NCBI GenBank assembly: GCA_002297865.1
Contig: DBKX01000096.1
Coordinates: 2,121 to 15,176, forward strand
Direction of reading: 5' to 3'
From: Lachnoclostridium sp. UBA739
GTDB taxonomy: Bacteria > Bacillota_A > Clostridia > Lachnospirales > Lachnospiraceae
Length of the DNA stretch: 13,056 nt
This document shows, one piece after another, positions 6,188-12,942 of this stretch (within the stretch, counting starts at the first letter, position 1; the number at the start of each line of letters is the position of its first letter). The notes under the pieces are model-generated. The model saw only the letters and a list, made by a program, of their open reading frames with translations. It had not been told where the DNA came from and did not search any database. A program made the position numbers and the translations under genes.

Positions 6188-6235
6188 AGTGGCGAGGGGT
6201 TATTTTATTACGAAAAGTCTTTTTTCCTCACCGCT
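6188..6235. repeat. Imperfect inverted repeat upstream of the NUDIX-pyrF promoter
   Basis: AGTGGCGAGG (6188-6197) is nearly complementary to CCTCACCGCT (6226-6235), with one mismatch and one G-T pair, around a 28-base loop containing AAAAG/CTTTT. It lies between the stop of the 99-aa gene and the pyrF-unit promoter. It could be the terminator of the upstream unit, but no T-run follows on the minus strand. Confidence 0.4.
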
Positions 6236-6278
6236 ACTTACTTTAACACTCTGAATAACCATACTTAGTACTGACATA

Positions 6279-6578
6279 TTATATATAAATTATGGGCAAT
6301 CGCCTTTCTTCTTTCGAAGGTCGAATTTGAGTAGCTATTATCGTAACTTTATTTTTCAAGTCTTTTATATAGTATTTATTTATCCAATCTGCAAAGTCTT
6401 GTGCTCCGAAACTTAAGATATCTCCTTCTATTTCATCATGAAACCACAAATTATGTTCATTTTTATGTTCAACCAGCCATTTGTCAAATTTATACTGTAA
6501 TTGATTTATTTGTTCCCCAATTTCAGTTGGACATTCTAAGATGTCTGCATAATATCCATAATCCACCAATATTTTCAT
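6279..6578 (-). CDS. Uncharacterised 99-aa protein following the subtilase-like gene
   Basis: A good ribosome binding site (AAGGAGAG, about 8 bases before the ATG) makes this a real gene. The protein starts MKILVDYGYYADI, is rich in aromatic and acidic residues in its first two thirds (WLVEHKNEHNLWFHDEIEGD) and ends in a basic stretch followed by IIYI. It has no signal peptide, membrane segment or metal motif, so it should be cytosolic. I do not recognise the family. It lies 34 bases after the subtilase-like gene and is probably translated from the same transcript. A small soluble protein behind a protease-like gene could be an inhibitor, immunity or partner protein, but that is a guess from context only. 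Confidence 0.7.
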   Translation of the reverse strand: MKILVDYGYYADILECPTEIGEQINQLQYKFDKWLVEHKNEHNLWFHDEIEGDILSFGAQDFADWINKYYIKDLKNKVTIIATQIRPSKEERRLPIIYI

Positions 6579-6612
6579 TTGTATCTCTCCTTCTTTTACA
6601 AAATAAATGATA

Positions 6613-7161
6613 CTAATTTTTCATCATTGAATAAACTGATAGAAAGGAATTCCCCCGATATAACATTATTCTTTTTAAACCATGACACATGACAATTCTA
6701 TTACTTCTGTAATGAAAATCAATACTCTTATAGTCTATATTACTGTCTGTCCCTGATGCATATACATTTTTAAACATTGCTGGATAATCATTCGTGTTAT
6801 GCACATTATTATAACTAGCAAATACTTTTATAGTATCTTTATGTTCGTCTATCCATTTTTCCAGTTCCAAATACTTTTTTTTGTTACTAAGACTTATGTT
6901 TACCTTTTTTACAGAGTTTTTTACCATCCAATTTAATCCGTTGATTATCCCATCATTCGTAATTTTCCCTTCAGCATTTTCTGCATTATAATAATAAACA
7001 TTTGCGTTATCATTACATTGAAAAAAATATTCTAAAACATAATAAAAATCAACAATTCTACAATCCTGTTTCTTGCGTTCTCGTTTTTTCTTTTCTTTAT
7101 CAAAAAACCTCCTGTGCGAAAGAATTATTAATATTTTACCGCAAAGAAGGTTTTTATTCAT
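6613..7161 (-). CDS. Degenerate subtilase-like (S8-type) protein, 182 aa
   Basis: The middle and end follow the order of a subtilisin core: NANVYYYNAENAEGKITNDG (52-71), the helix GIINGLNWMVKNSV (71-84), strand KVNISLS (86-92) like VINMSLG, KVFASYNN (112-119) where the oxyanion Asn would sit, YPAMFKNVYASGTDS (126-140) like YPASYPNVIAVGAVDS, and GNSFLSVYS (170-178) in the place of the GTSMA serine motif. The Asp segment and the HGTH segment are missing: the N-terminus carries a lysine/arginine-rich stretch (22-32) instead. The protein stops shortly after the Ser helix begins. It is thus either a pseudo-protease or a decayed gene. The start at 7161 has no clear ribosome binding site, and an AGGAGG lies inside the frame at 7108-7113. 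Only 27 bases separate it from the AI-2E gene upstream. The subtilase reading is by eye and needs a profile search. Confidence 0.55.
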   Translation of the reverse strand: MNKNLLCGKILIILSHRRFFDKEKKKRERKKQDCRIVDFYYVLEYFFQCNDNANVYYYNAENAEGKITNDGIINGLNWMVKNSVKKVNISLSNKKKYLELEKWIDEHKDTIKVFASYNNVHNTNDYPAMFKNVYASGTDSNIDYKSIDFHYRSNRIVMCHGLKRIMLYRGNSFLSVYSMMKN

Positions 7162-7188
7162 AAAATTTGATTATTTTATTCCTTACCG

Positions 7189-8310
7189 TTATTTACTAGC
7201 CTTACGTTTCAAACGATTCTTTGCATTTTCTCCCACTAATGCATAGATTACAGACATAGTAGGTACACTAAGCATAATACCTGGAAGTCCAAACAAACCA
7301 CCACCAACAGTAACTGCAAAAATAACCCAGATTCCTGGAAGACCAATGGAACTTCCAACGACTCTTGGATAAATTAAATTGTTTTCTAACTGTTGTAAAA
7401 CGGTTAAATAAATAAAGAACATGATTGCATTCAAAGGAGAAACAAGTGCTAATAGAAGGAATGACAACCCTCCACCAATCCAAGCTCCTGCAACTGGAAT
7501 CAATGCAGTCACTGCGATCAAAGTACTGATTAATATTGCATAATCGAAACGGAAGATCTTCATGCCAATAAAGCACAAACCACCAAGAATACATGCTTCT
7601 GTTACCTGGCCAATTAAGTATTTTCCAAAAATATCATTGACAATTGTTGCAACCTTTTCATTCTTTGCAGCGTATTTTTCTGGAATATATGCACGGTTCA
7701 ATTGACCGATCTGCTTCAAAATGGTTTCTTTTGCAGCAAGAAGATTAATGGCAAAAACAATGGTAATAACCAGATTGAAAATAAAACTTACCAGGTTGGT
7801 TGTTACGGTAATTAACCTTGGAACAATATCACCAATGTAATTTACCACAAATGTAGATACTGACTGAATTACATCTGTCAGCTGTCCAAATAGCTTCTCT
7901 AAATCTACACTCTGCAGATTATATTTATAATTCAAATCGTTAATCCATCTCTCGATTCGGTTTATATAAATTGTAGTACGTGAAATGAACATATTCGCAT
8001 TGATTATAAGCTGTGGAACGATGAACCAGAACACCGCTACTATAACTAGCAAGAAAATCAGAAAGGATATCGTAATGGATAACCCTCTTACAGAACCTTT
8101 TTTCTTTATTTTTTTACTAAGCAGTCTTTCGAAAAAACACATCGGTTTATTTAAGACAAATGCAAGAACAATCCCCAAGAAGAATGGCGACAAGATATGT
8201 GTCACATCACCTAGTATTCCTCTTACGAAATCGAATTTCATAACCACGAATAACAGCAGTGCAGCATAAGTTATGACGATTATTTTTTTCCTTAAGTCTA
8301 AATCTTTCAT
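7189..8310 (-). CDS. AI-2E family membrane protein (PF01594 type)
   Basis: Polytopic membrane protein of 373 aa. Hydrophobic segments fall at roughly residues 9-26, 39-55, 77-103, 166-193, 232-253, 256-290 and 293-306, with the family's signature end IYPRVVGSSIGLPGIWVIFAVTVGGGLFGLPGIMLSVP spread over 313-350. The amphipathic stretch between 104 and 165 is typical of the family. Members have been described as an autoinducer-2 exporter (TqsA) or as sodium/lithium-proton antiporters, so the substrate here is open. ATG at 8310 is preferred over 8322 because GGAGGAG lies directly before it and nothing precedes 8322. It has its own promoter 3' of the Rrf2 gene. The subtilase-like gene follows within 27 bases and may share its transcript. 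Confidence 0.9.
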   Translation of the reverse strand: MKDLDLRKKIIVITYAALLLFVVMKFDFVRGILGDVTHILSPFFLGIVLAFVLNKPMCFFERLLSKKIKKKGSVRGLSITISFLIFLLVIVAVFWFIVPQLIINANMFISRTTIYINRIERWINDLNYKYNLQSVDLEKLFGQLTDVIQSVSTFVVNYIGDIVPRLITVTTNLVSFIFNLVITIVFAINLLAAKETILKQIGQLNRAYIPEKYAAKNEKVATIVNDIFGKYLIGQVTEACILGGLCFIGMKIFRFDYAILISTLIAVTALIPVAGAWIGGGLSFLLLALVSPLNAIMFFIYLTVLQQLENNLIYPRVVGSSIGLPGIWVIFAVTVGGGLFGLPGIMLSVPTMSVIYALVGENAKNRLKRKASK

Positions 8311-8360
8311 AATCTCCTCCATCTAAAAACTCGGATTTTCACATTGATTCGAACCATAAT

Positions 8361-8395
8361 AGTATAAGTATACTGTTTTTTTAGCCATTTCGCAA
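8361..8395 (-). promoter_or_regulatory. Promoter of the AI-2E gene with palindrome over the -10
   Basis: On the minus strand, TTGCGA (8390-8395) and TATACT (8367-8372) are 17 bases apart; a second TATACT follows at once (8361-8366). The plus strand shows a near-perfect palindrome, AGTATA-AG-TATACT (8361-8374), covering the -10 region, which would suit a repressor. The -35 is weak, so this is a moderate call. Confidence 0.5.
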
Positions 8396-8426
8396 TTCCT
8401 CATTTCCAATTAAATGAAAGATTTTT

Positions 8427-8861
8427 CTAAATTACATAATCATCAAACCTTGTATTCTGATACATCTCTACTAAATCCTGCAATGTCATTTCATTCATGC
8501 ATGCTGTAATTTTCTCTGACATCATCTGAAACATCAAATCGACTGTTGCTTCATTGGTATAACCGGAAACCTGGTCTTCTCTACTTTCGTATTCTTCCAT
8601 AAGAGTGCTTTCGGTTAAACGAAGAATCATTCCTATAGTGTAATTTTCTGGTCTCTTGGCAAGCCTATAACCGCCATTGGAGCCACGAGTACTTTTGACC
8701 AGTCCTGCCTTACATAAAAGAGAACTGGTCTGTTCCAAAAACTTTTCTGACAGCTCCTGTCTTGATGAAATTGCTTTTAAAGGAATGTATTCACCAACGT
8801 CATTTACTGCTAGATCTAACATGAATCGTACTGCATATTTTCCTTTTGAAGATACCTTCAT
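8427..8861 (-). CDS. Rrf2-family transcriptional regulator without cluster cysteines
   Basis: Winged-helix regulator of 144 aa, third gene of the desulfurase operon. The N-terminus MKVSSKGKYAVRFMLDLA, the recognition region SSRQELSEKFLEQTSSLLCKAGLVKSTRG (32-60) and the wing GSNGGYRLAK (60-69) are clear Rrf2 features. Only two cysteines exist, Cys50 and Cys121. The three-cysteine cluster of IscR in the C-terminal part is absent, so it probably does not hold a 2Fe-2S cluster in the IscR manner and may sense through a partner, as CymR does with cysteine synthase. AAGGTGA lies about 8 bases before ATG 8861, and only 14 bases separate it from the TtcA-like gene. Autoregulation at the inverted repeat 10895-10909 is an inference. 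Confidence 0.92.
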   Translation of the reverse strand: MKVSSKGKYAVRFMLDLAVNDVGEYIPLKAISSRQELSEKFLEQTSSLLCKAGLVKSTRGSNGGYRLAKRPENYTIGMILRLTESTLMEEYESREDQVSGYTNEATVDLMFQMMSEKITACMNEMTLQDLVEMYQNTRFDDYVI

Positions 8862-8875
8862 ATAACGTTCACCTT

Positions 8876-9709
8876 CTATCTTTCTTGATACGTATCAAGG
8901 AAATTGTACTGCTCTGTGGCGGTATGATACCCAATCAGCGTATCTAAATTTACATTATGCATACTTCTAAAAATATTTTTATCAATGTTCGGGTTATTTT
9001 TCTTTAACTTTTTAATTAATACTTTCATTTCCTGACGTTTCGAACCACCACCGCCATTATCGCAGATGCTGCAGTTTTCTGTAAATCTGCATGCACACTG
9101 AATAAATGTAAGTTCATGATAGGTTTTCCATGCGATAATGTCATCCTCTTCAATCAGATACATCGGACGGATTAATTCCATGCCTTCGAAATTCTTGCTA
9201 TGAAGTTTTGGCATCATCGTCTGCACTTGTCCTCCATAGAACATTCCCATAAGCACTGTTTCTACCACATCGTTGAAATGGTGTCCTAGGGCAATTTTAT
9301 TGCATCCTAGCTCTTTGGCATGTTTGTATAAGTGTCCTCTTCTCATTCTTGCACAAAGATAACAAGGACTTTCATCTACTTCTGCCACAATATCAAAAAT
9401 CTGTGTTTCAAACATGGTAATCGGAATATTTAAAAGTTTTGCGTTGTTTATAATCGTTTGTTTGTTTATCTCATTATATCCAGGATTCATAACAAGAAAC
9501 ACAAGCTCAAACTTATATTTTCCATGTCTTTGCAGTTCCTGAAGCAGTTTTGCCATCAACATGGAATCTTTTCCACCTGATATACACACTGCAATTTTAT
9601 CACCTTCTTGGATTAAGTCGTACTCTTGTACTCCCTTTACAAACTTTCTCCAAATTGGTTTTCTATACTTGGTAATTAAACTACGTTCTATCTCTAAATA
9701 CTTTTCCAT
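8876..9709 (-). CDS. TtcA-family PP-loop tRNA thiolation enzyme
   Basis: Adenylates a tRNA base and replaces its oxygen with sulfur; the best-known relative, TtcA, makes 2-thiocytidine at tRNA position 32. The ATP-binding PP-loop SGGKDS is at residues 44-49. CYLCARMRRG (116-125) gives the Cys-x2-Cys pair typical of TtcA, and GHHFNDVVET (142-151) is the second conserved strand. The C-terminal cysteines Cys205, Cys207, Cys213 and Cys216 (CACRFTENCSIC) could complete an iron-sulfur site but are more numerous than the simple second Cys-x2-Cys of the E. coli protein. The start at 9709 (MEKYLEIERS, 277 aa) has AGGAG at good spacing; 9727 is a weaker alternative. It lies 26 bases after the cysteine desulfurase, its likely sulfur donor. 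The exact tRNA target in this organism is not certain. Confidence 0.88.
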   Translation of the reverse strand: MEKYLEIERSLITKYRKPIWRKFVKGVQEYDLIQEGDKIAVCISGGKDSMLMAKLLQELQRHGKYKFELVFLVMNPGYNEINKQTIINNAKLLNIPITMFETQIFDIVAEVDESPCYLCARMRRGHLYKHAKELGCNKIALGHHFNDVVETVLMGMFYGGQVQTMMPKLHSKNFEGMELIRPMYLIEEDDIIAWKTYHELTFIQCACRFTENCSICDNGGGGSKRQEMKVLIKKLKKNNPNIDKNIFRSMHNVNLDTLIGYHTATEQYNFLDTYQER

Positions 9710-9735
9710 TTCTATCTCCTTCACCATACTACCTG

Positions 9736-10857
9736 CTAACTAGTCAATTCATTATAGCAAGTATCAAAAATCGTTAAAAACTGCTCTACTTCTTCCTCTG
9801 TTGTCATGTGGCTGAAACTTAGCCTCCAGGATGACATAGCGTTCTTTTTATCTCTGGACACCGCAAATACTGGCCTTGATGGTGTATTGGGCACTGAACA
9901 TGCAGACTTAGTTGAAATACAGACTCCATGTTTGTCAAGTGCTTCCTGAAATACTCCTGCCTTAATTCCTTTCACACTCGCATTTAAAATGAATGGCATC
10001 GCATCTTCTGGACTATTAATTCGCACCAGTGGGTACTTTTCCAATGCCTTTCGAATTTTTTCATTACAAGCTTTCACACGCTCATAACGATTAGGCTGTT
10101 CTTTTAATGCCTTTTTAAGTGCCATTAATATGGATGCTGTCATGCCCGGCGAAGGGGTTCCGCTACGATACATAGTGGTTGACACCCCACCATGAATCAT
10201 TGGCTCAATAATCGTATCTTCTTTTCTGACCAATACTCCACAACCATTTAGGCCAAAAAATTTATGAGGTGCAAAAGAACACAAATCTATGCCATCTAAG
10301 TCAACTGGAATTTTTCCTATAGCTTGGGTTGCATCTACATGAAGCTTACAGTTTGGAGACCTTTTTACCAGTTCTGCAATTTCTTTGATTGGCTGAACAA
10401 CTCCTAGTTCACTGTCTACATAGCAAACAGACACTAACACGGTATCCTTACGTATCAGTTCCTCTAAATGTTCTAAGTCAACTCGTCCATCTCGTTCTAT
10501 ATCCACTAAATCAATCTCGTATCCTTCGTTTTGTAGGGCTGTTAATGCTGCACTAACAGAAGAATGTTCCAGATACGTTGAAACAATATGTTTTCCTTGA
10601 TTTCTATTTATCTTTGCCACACCTTTAATCGCAAGGTTATTGGACTCACTTGCTCCAGATGTGTATATAATTTCATTAGGCTTTACAGAAAGCAGCTTTG
10701 CAATCTCTTCTGTCATTTCCATCATGTGTTGATTGGCTTCTCTTCCACATTGATGATGAGAATTCGCATTTCCATAAATATTTTTTGTTTCGTCTATAAA
10801 AGCAGATAATACCTCTGCATCAACCGGCGTGTTTGCCGCATAATCAAAATACAGCAT
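9736..10857 (-). CDS. Cysteine desulfurase (NifS/IscS family)
   Basis: PLP enzyme that takes sulfur from L-cysteine, forming a persulfide and alanine. It has 373 aa with the class V aminotransferase layout: start YFDYAANTPVD (3-13), YTSGASESNN (65-74), EHSS with the catalytic His98, HVDATQAIGK (173-182) with the pyridine-binding Asp175, SFAPHKFFG (194-202) with the PLP lysine Lys199, and the sulfur-carrying Cys320 in TKSACS. All key residues are present. It heads an operon with the TtcA-like and Rrf2 genes and no IscU or SufU scaffold is seen in this window. That favours sulfur delivery to tRNA over general iron-sulfur cluster assembly, though this is inference. ATG 10857 follows GGAAGGTGA; the promoter lies at 10906-10934. 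Confidence 0.94.
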   Translation of the reverse strand: MLYFDYAANTPVDAEVLSAFIDETKNIYGNANSHHQCGREANQHMMEMTEEIAKLLSVKPNEIIYTSGASESNNLAIKGVAKINRNQGKHIVSTYLEHSSVSAALTALQNEGYEIDLVDIERDGRVDLEHLEELIRKDTVLVSVCYVDSELGVVQPIKEIAELVKRSPNCKLHVDATQAIGKIPVDLDGIDLCSFAPHKFFGLNGCGVLVRKEDTIIEPMIHGGVSTTMYRSGTPSPGMTASILMALKKALKEQPNRYERVKACNEKIRKALEKYPLVRINSPEDAMPFILNASVKGIKAGVFQEALDKHGVCISTKSACSVPNTPSRPVFAVSRDKKNAMSSWRLSFSHMTTEEEVEQFLTIFDTCYNELTS

Positions 10858-10894
10858 GCGATCACCTTCCTAAAATATAGTTTATATATCAACT

Positions 10895-10909
10895 TACTAT
10901 GAATTAGTA
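10895..10909. promoter_or_regulatory. Candidate Rrf2 operator in the desulfurase promoter
   Basis: TACTA (10895-10899) and TAGTA (10905-10909) form an inverted repeat with a 5-base spacer that overlaps the -10 element and the expected transcription start. A dimeric Rrf2 regulator is encoded by the third gene of this operon, so it is the obvious candidate ligand. This is proposed from position only. Confidence 0.45.
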
Positions 10910-10934
10910 TAAAACGAACTCTCGCTTCCGTCAA
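10906..10934 (-). promoter_or_regulatory. Sigma-A promoter for the desulfurase-ttcA-rrf2 operon
   Basis: On the minus strand, TTGACG (10929-10934) and TATACT (10906-10911) are 17 bases apart, each one base from consensus. Transcription should begin near 10899, about 40 bases before the desulfurase start. Confidence 0.8.
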
Positions 10935-10937
10935 TGG

Positions 10938-10991
10938 AAAAAAGCTGTACGATTCATAACCTGTATTTACAAGTGCTGAATCGACAGCTTT
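10938..10991 (-). terminator. Terminator of the chemotaxis receptor gene
   Basis: Read on the minus strand, AAAGCTGT-CGATTCA pairs with TGAATCG-T-ACAGCTTT (one bulged T), and the loop can fold further as CTTGT/ACAGG. Six Ts follow. It starts 20 bases after the receptor stop and ends only 4 bases before the -35 of the next operon. Confidence 0.92.
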
Positions 10992-11011
10992 CTTCTTTTC
11001 TTTAATATCTA

Positions 11012-12703
11012 TTAGTTAATGAATTTCTTTACTTCTCCTAAAAGTGCTTTCGACACTTCTTCACTGACTTTCATCTCTCCAGTAACCCCTTCCATCGCGG
11101 ATACCATATCCGATGCATTGTCTGCAACGGAATTGATTGTACCTGAGCTTTCTTCAATGGTGTCTGCAATTAGGTGAATGGAGTGATCTACAGTCTGCAT
11201 AGTCTCTTGCAACTCAGTGGACATTTTTGAAAAATCACAAAACATCTTATCAATATCATGAACACCATCATAATAATGTGCAGCCATTTCCACAAAGTTA
11301 TCATAATCACCCATAACTGTTTTTTCAATAAATTCAATCATCTTTGAAGAATCACTGGATAATTTATGTACTGCCTTCTGAACTAGCTTGCTGATTTCTT
11401 GAATGGTATTGGCTGTCTCTTTACTTGTGTCTGCCAGCTCACGTATTTCGTCCGCAACAACGGAGAATCCTTTTCCTGCTTCACCAGCTCTTGCTGCTTC
11501 AATTGATGCATTCAATGCTAAAAGATTCGTCTGGGCAGAAATACTTAAAATTTCCTCTGTCAGTTCATCAATTTTATCTACCTGTCTGCTATTCGCAATT
11601 GATTTTAATAAGTCACTGCTGATTTCTTCCATCACATCTTTGGTTTCTGCCTTACTGTTATTTGCCTGCTTTCTGCTTGCCTTTGCTTCTTTCATTAGCT
11701 TACTTGCAAATGCAGAACCATCTTTTGCATTCTCGGCAATTTTGACCATTTGCCCGTAGATTTCGTCTGAATTGGCTGTGAGTTCCTGGGTGGCAACTGC
11801 TATTTCCTGCATGCTTGCCGCTAACTCTTCCATAGCTGCTGAAGAATCACCAACTGATGTATTCGTCTCTGTTACCTTACCAGATACCACTTTCACGCTA
11901 TTAATTAATTTGTTAGAATCCTCACTAATGAGTAATAATACATTTCCCATCTTTTCAATGAGCAGGTTAATGTTATCAACCATGTTTCCTATTTCATCTT
12001 TTGATTTTATGTAAATGCGGTCATTGGTATCGAACTTATTGCGATTTAGTTTCTTTATAATTGTATCAAGCTGTTTCTTTACACGTTCAATTGGAACGAC
12101 AATAAGAAAGACTAAATTAATTGCCATAGCAATTGCTACAAGTAGTACTACTACATTGCATATGTTTATAGAACGGGTCGCCTTATCTGCTGTCCGAATC
12201 AAACTTGTCTGCTGCCTATTACTAGAAGTTGCATTCTCAGTAATCATTTCGTTAAGCAGAAGTCCAACTTTTTCACCTGCTTTCGTCACGTCCGAAACAT
12301 CAACGTTTCCTTTCAAGTAACTTTCAAAATAATTACTGTAAGAGTCTGCTAAATCTAAAAGTTTTTCTGCATTGCTGCTGTCTTCCTTTTCTGCCGCACT
12401 GTCCTTATACGCCTCAATTACCTTAATTAGCTGTTGAAAGATTGCCTTTTGTGCCTCTTTTACTTCCTGCCTTTCTTCCTCATCACTGGCAGTGAAAAAA
12501 GTAAGAAGATTGGTTTGTGTTTCCACATATTGTGTATTAATACTCTGAATTTCAAGGATACGACTGCCACTTCCATTTTTCACAGCAACTGTTGTCTGTC
12601 TTACATCCATTAATGACGACTGGCTAATTACGCTAATACCCAAAGTTAAAGCCATCATTAAGACTACTGCAGCTATCACTTTTACTTTCATACTCAATTT
12701 CAT
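11012..12703 (-). CDS. Methyl-accepting chemotaxis protein (4-helix-bundle sensor, HAMP, MCP signalling domain)
   Basis: Transmembrane receptor that controls CheA through CheW. In 563 aa the order is: TM1 at about 6-27, an extracellular helical sensor region (30-178, no PAS or Cache motif seen, fits the four-helix-bundle type), TM2 at about 181-204, HAMP (205-258) and a long cytoplasmic coiled coil. The hairpin tip that binds CheA/CheW is intact: [40 protein letters not shown] lies across 385-424. Alanine/serine/glutamate-rich heptads such as [16 protein letters not shown] are possible methylation helices. The protein ends KKFIN, with no CheR-binding pentapeptide. I chose ATG 12703 because AAGGGG lies about 8 bases upstream; GTG at 12712 would overlap that site. 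No che genes are adjacent, so it is an orphan receptor. The ligand is unknown. Confidence 0.95.
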   Translation of the reverse strand: MKLSMKVKVIAAVVLMMALTLGISVISQSSLMDVRQTTVAVKNGSGSRILEIQSINTQYVETQTNLLTFFTASDEEERQEVKEAQKAIFQQLIKVIEAYKDSAAEKEDSSNAEKLLDLADSYSNYFESYLKGNVDVSDVTKAGEKVGLLLNEMITENATSSNRQQTSLIRTADKATRSINICNVVVLLVAIAMAINLVFLIVVPIERVKKQLDTIIKKLNRNKFDTNDRIYIKSKDEIGNMVDNINLLIEKMGNVLLLISEDSNKLINSVKVVSGKVTETNTSVGDSSAAMEELAASMQEIAVATQELTANSDEIYGQMVKIAENAKDGSAFASKLMKEAKASRKQANNSKAETKDVMEEISSDLLKSIANSRQVDKIDELTEEILSISAQTNLLALNASIEAARAGEAGKGFSVVADEIRELADTSKETANTIQEISKLVQKAVHKLSSDSSKMIEFIEKTVMGDYDNFVEMAAHYYDGVHDIDKMFCDFSKMSTELQETMQTVDHSIHLIADTIEESSGTINSVADNASDMVSAMEGVTGEMKVSEEVSKALLGEVKKFIN

Positions 12704-12745
12704 AATAAGCACCCCTTATAAGTAAATATTCTTATGCATATAATA

Positions 12746-12774
12746 ATTATATAACAAACACACTTTACTAACAA
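12746..12774 (-). promoter_or_regulatory. Sigma-A promoter for the chemotaxis receptor
   Basis: On the minus strand, TTGTTA (12769-12774) and TATAAT (12746-12751) are 17 bases apart, roughly 40 bases before the start codon. No flagellar sigma-28 promoter pattern was noticed. Confidence 0.65.
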
Positions 12775-12826
12775 TGTTATTTTCTATATTTCTATAAATT
12801 ATATAGCTGTTTTCCATAATTGCTAG

Positions 12827-12855
12827 TTGAAATGTTAATACATTTATGCTAATAA
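12827..12855 (+). promoter_or_regulatory. Promoter for the right-edge plus-strand gene
   Basis: TTGAAA (12827-12832) and TAATAA (12850-12855) are 17 bases apart, with a TG-C extension just before the -10 (extended -10 type). It diverges from the receptor promoter, about 50 bases away. Confidence 0.55.
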
Positions 12856-12876
12856 TGAATAAAACAGAGAGAAAGG

Positions 12877-12942
12877 ATGGACGGTCATTTGACCACTATA
12901 CACAATGAACCAAAAATTTTGCAGATTATTAAACAGCGTTAA
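12877..12942 (+). CDS. Possible 21-aa upstream reading frame
   Basis: ATG 12877 opens a frame of 21 codons (MDGHLTTIHN...) that ends at 12942, overlapping the start of the next gene in a different frame. The purine-rich GAGAGAAAGG lies directly before the ATG, closer than ideal. It may be a translated leader that couples to the downstream gene, or chance. Confidence 0.2.
   Translation: MDGHLTTIHNEPKILQIIKQR

Noticed and set aside
7268..7594. Second minus-strand frame of 108 codons inside the AI-2E gene
   Set aside because: Same strand but another frame within a conserved membrane protein; Trp/Cys/Ser-rich shadow translation without an initiation site.
11403..12320. Plus-strand open frames across the chemotaxis receptor
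   Set aside because: They are antisense to repetitive heptad coding sequence, which commonly keeps long open frames on the other strand.
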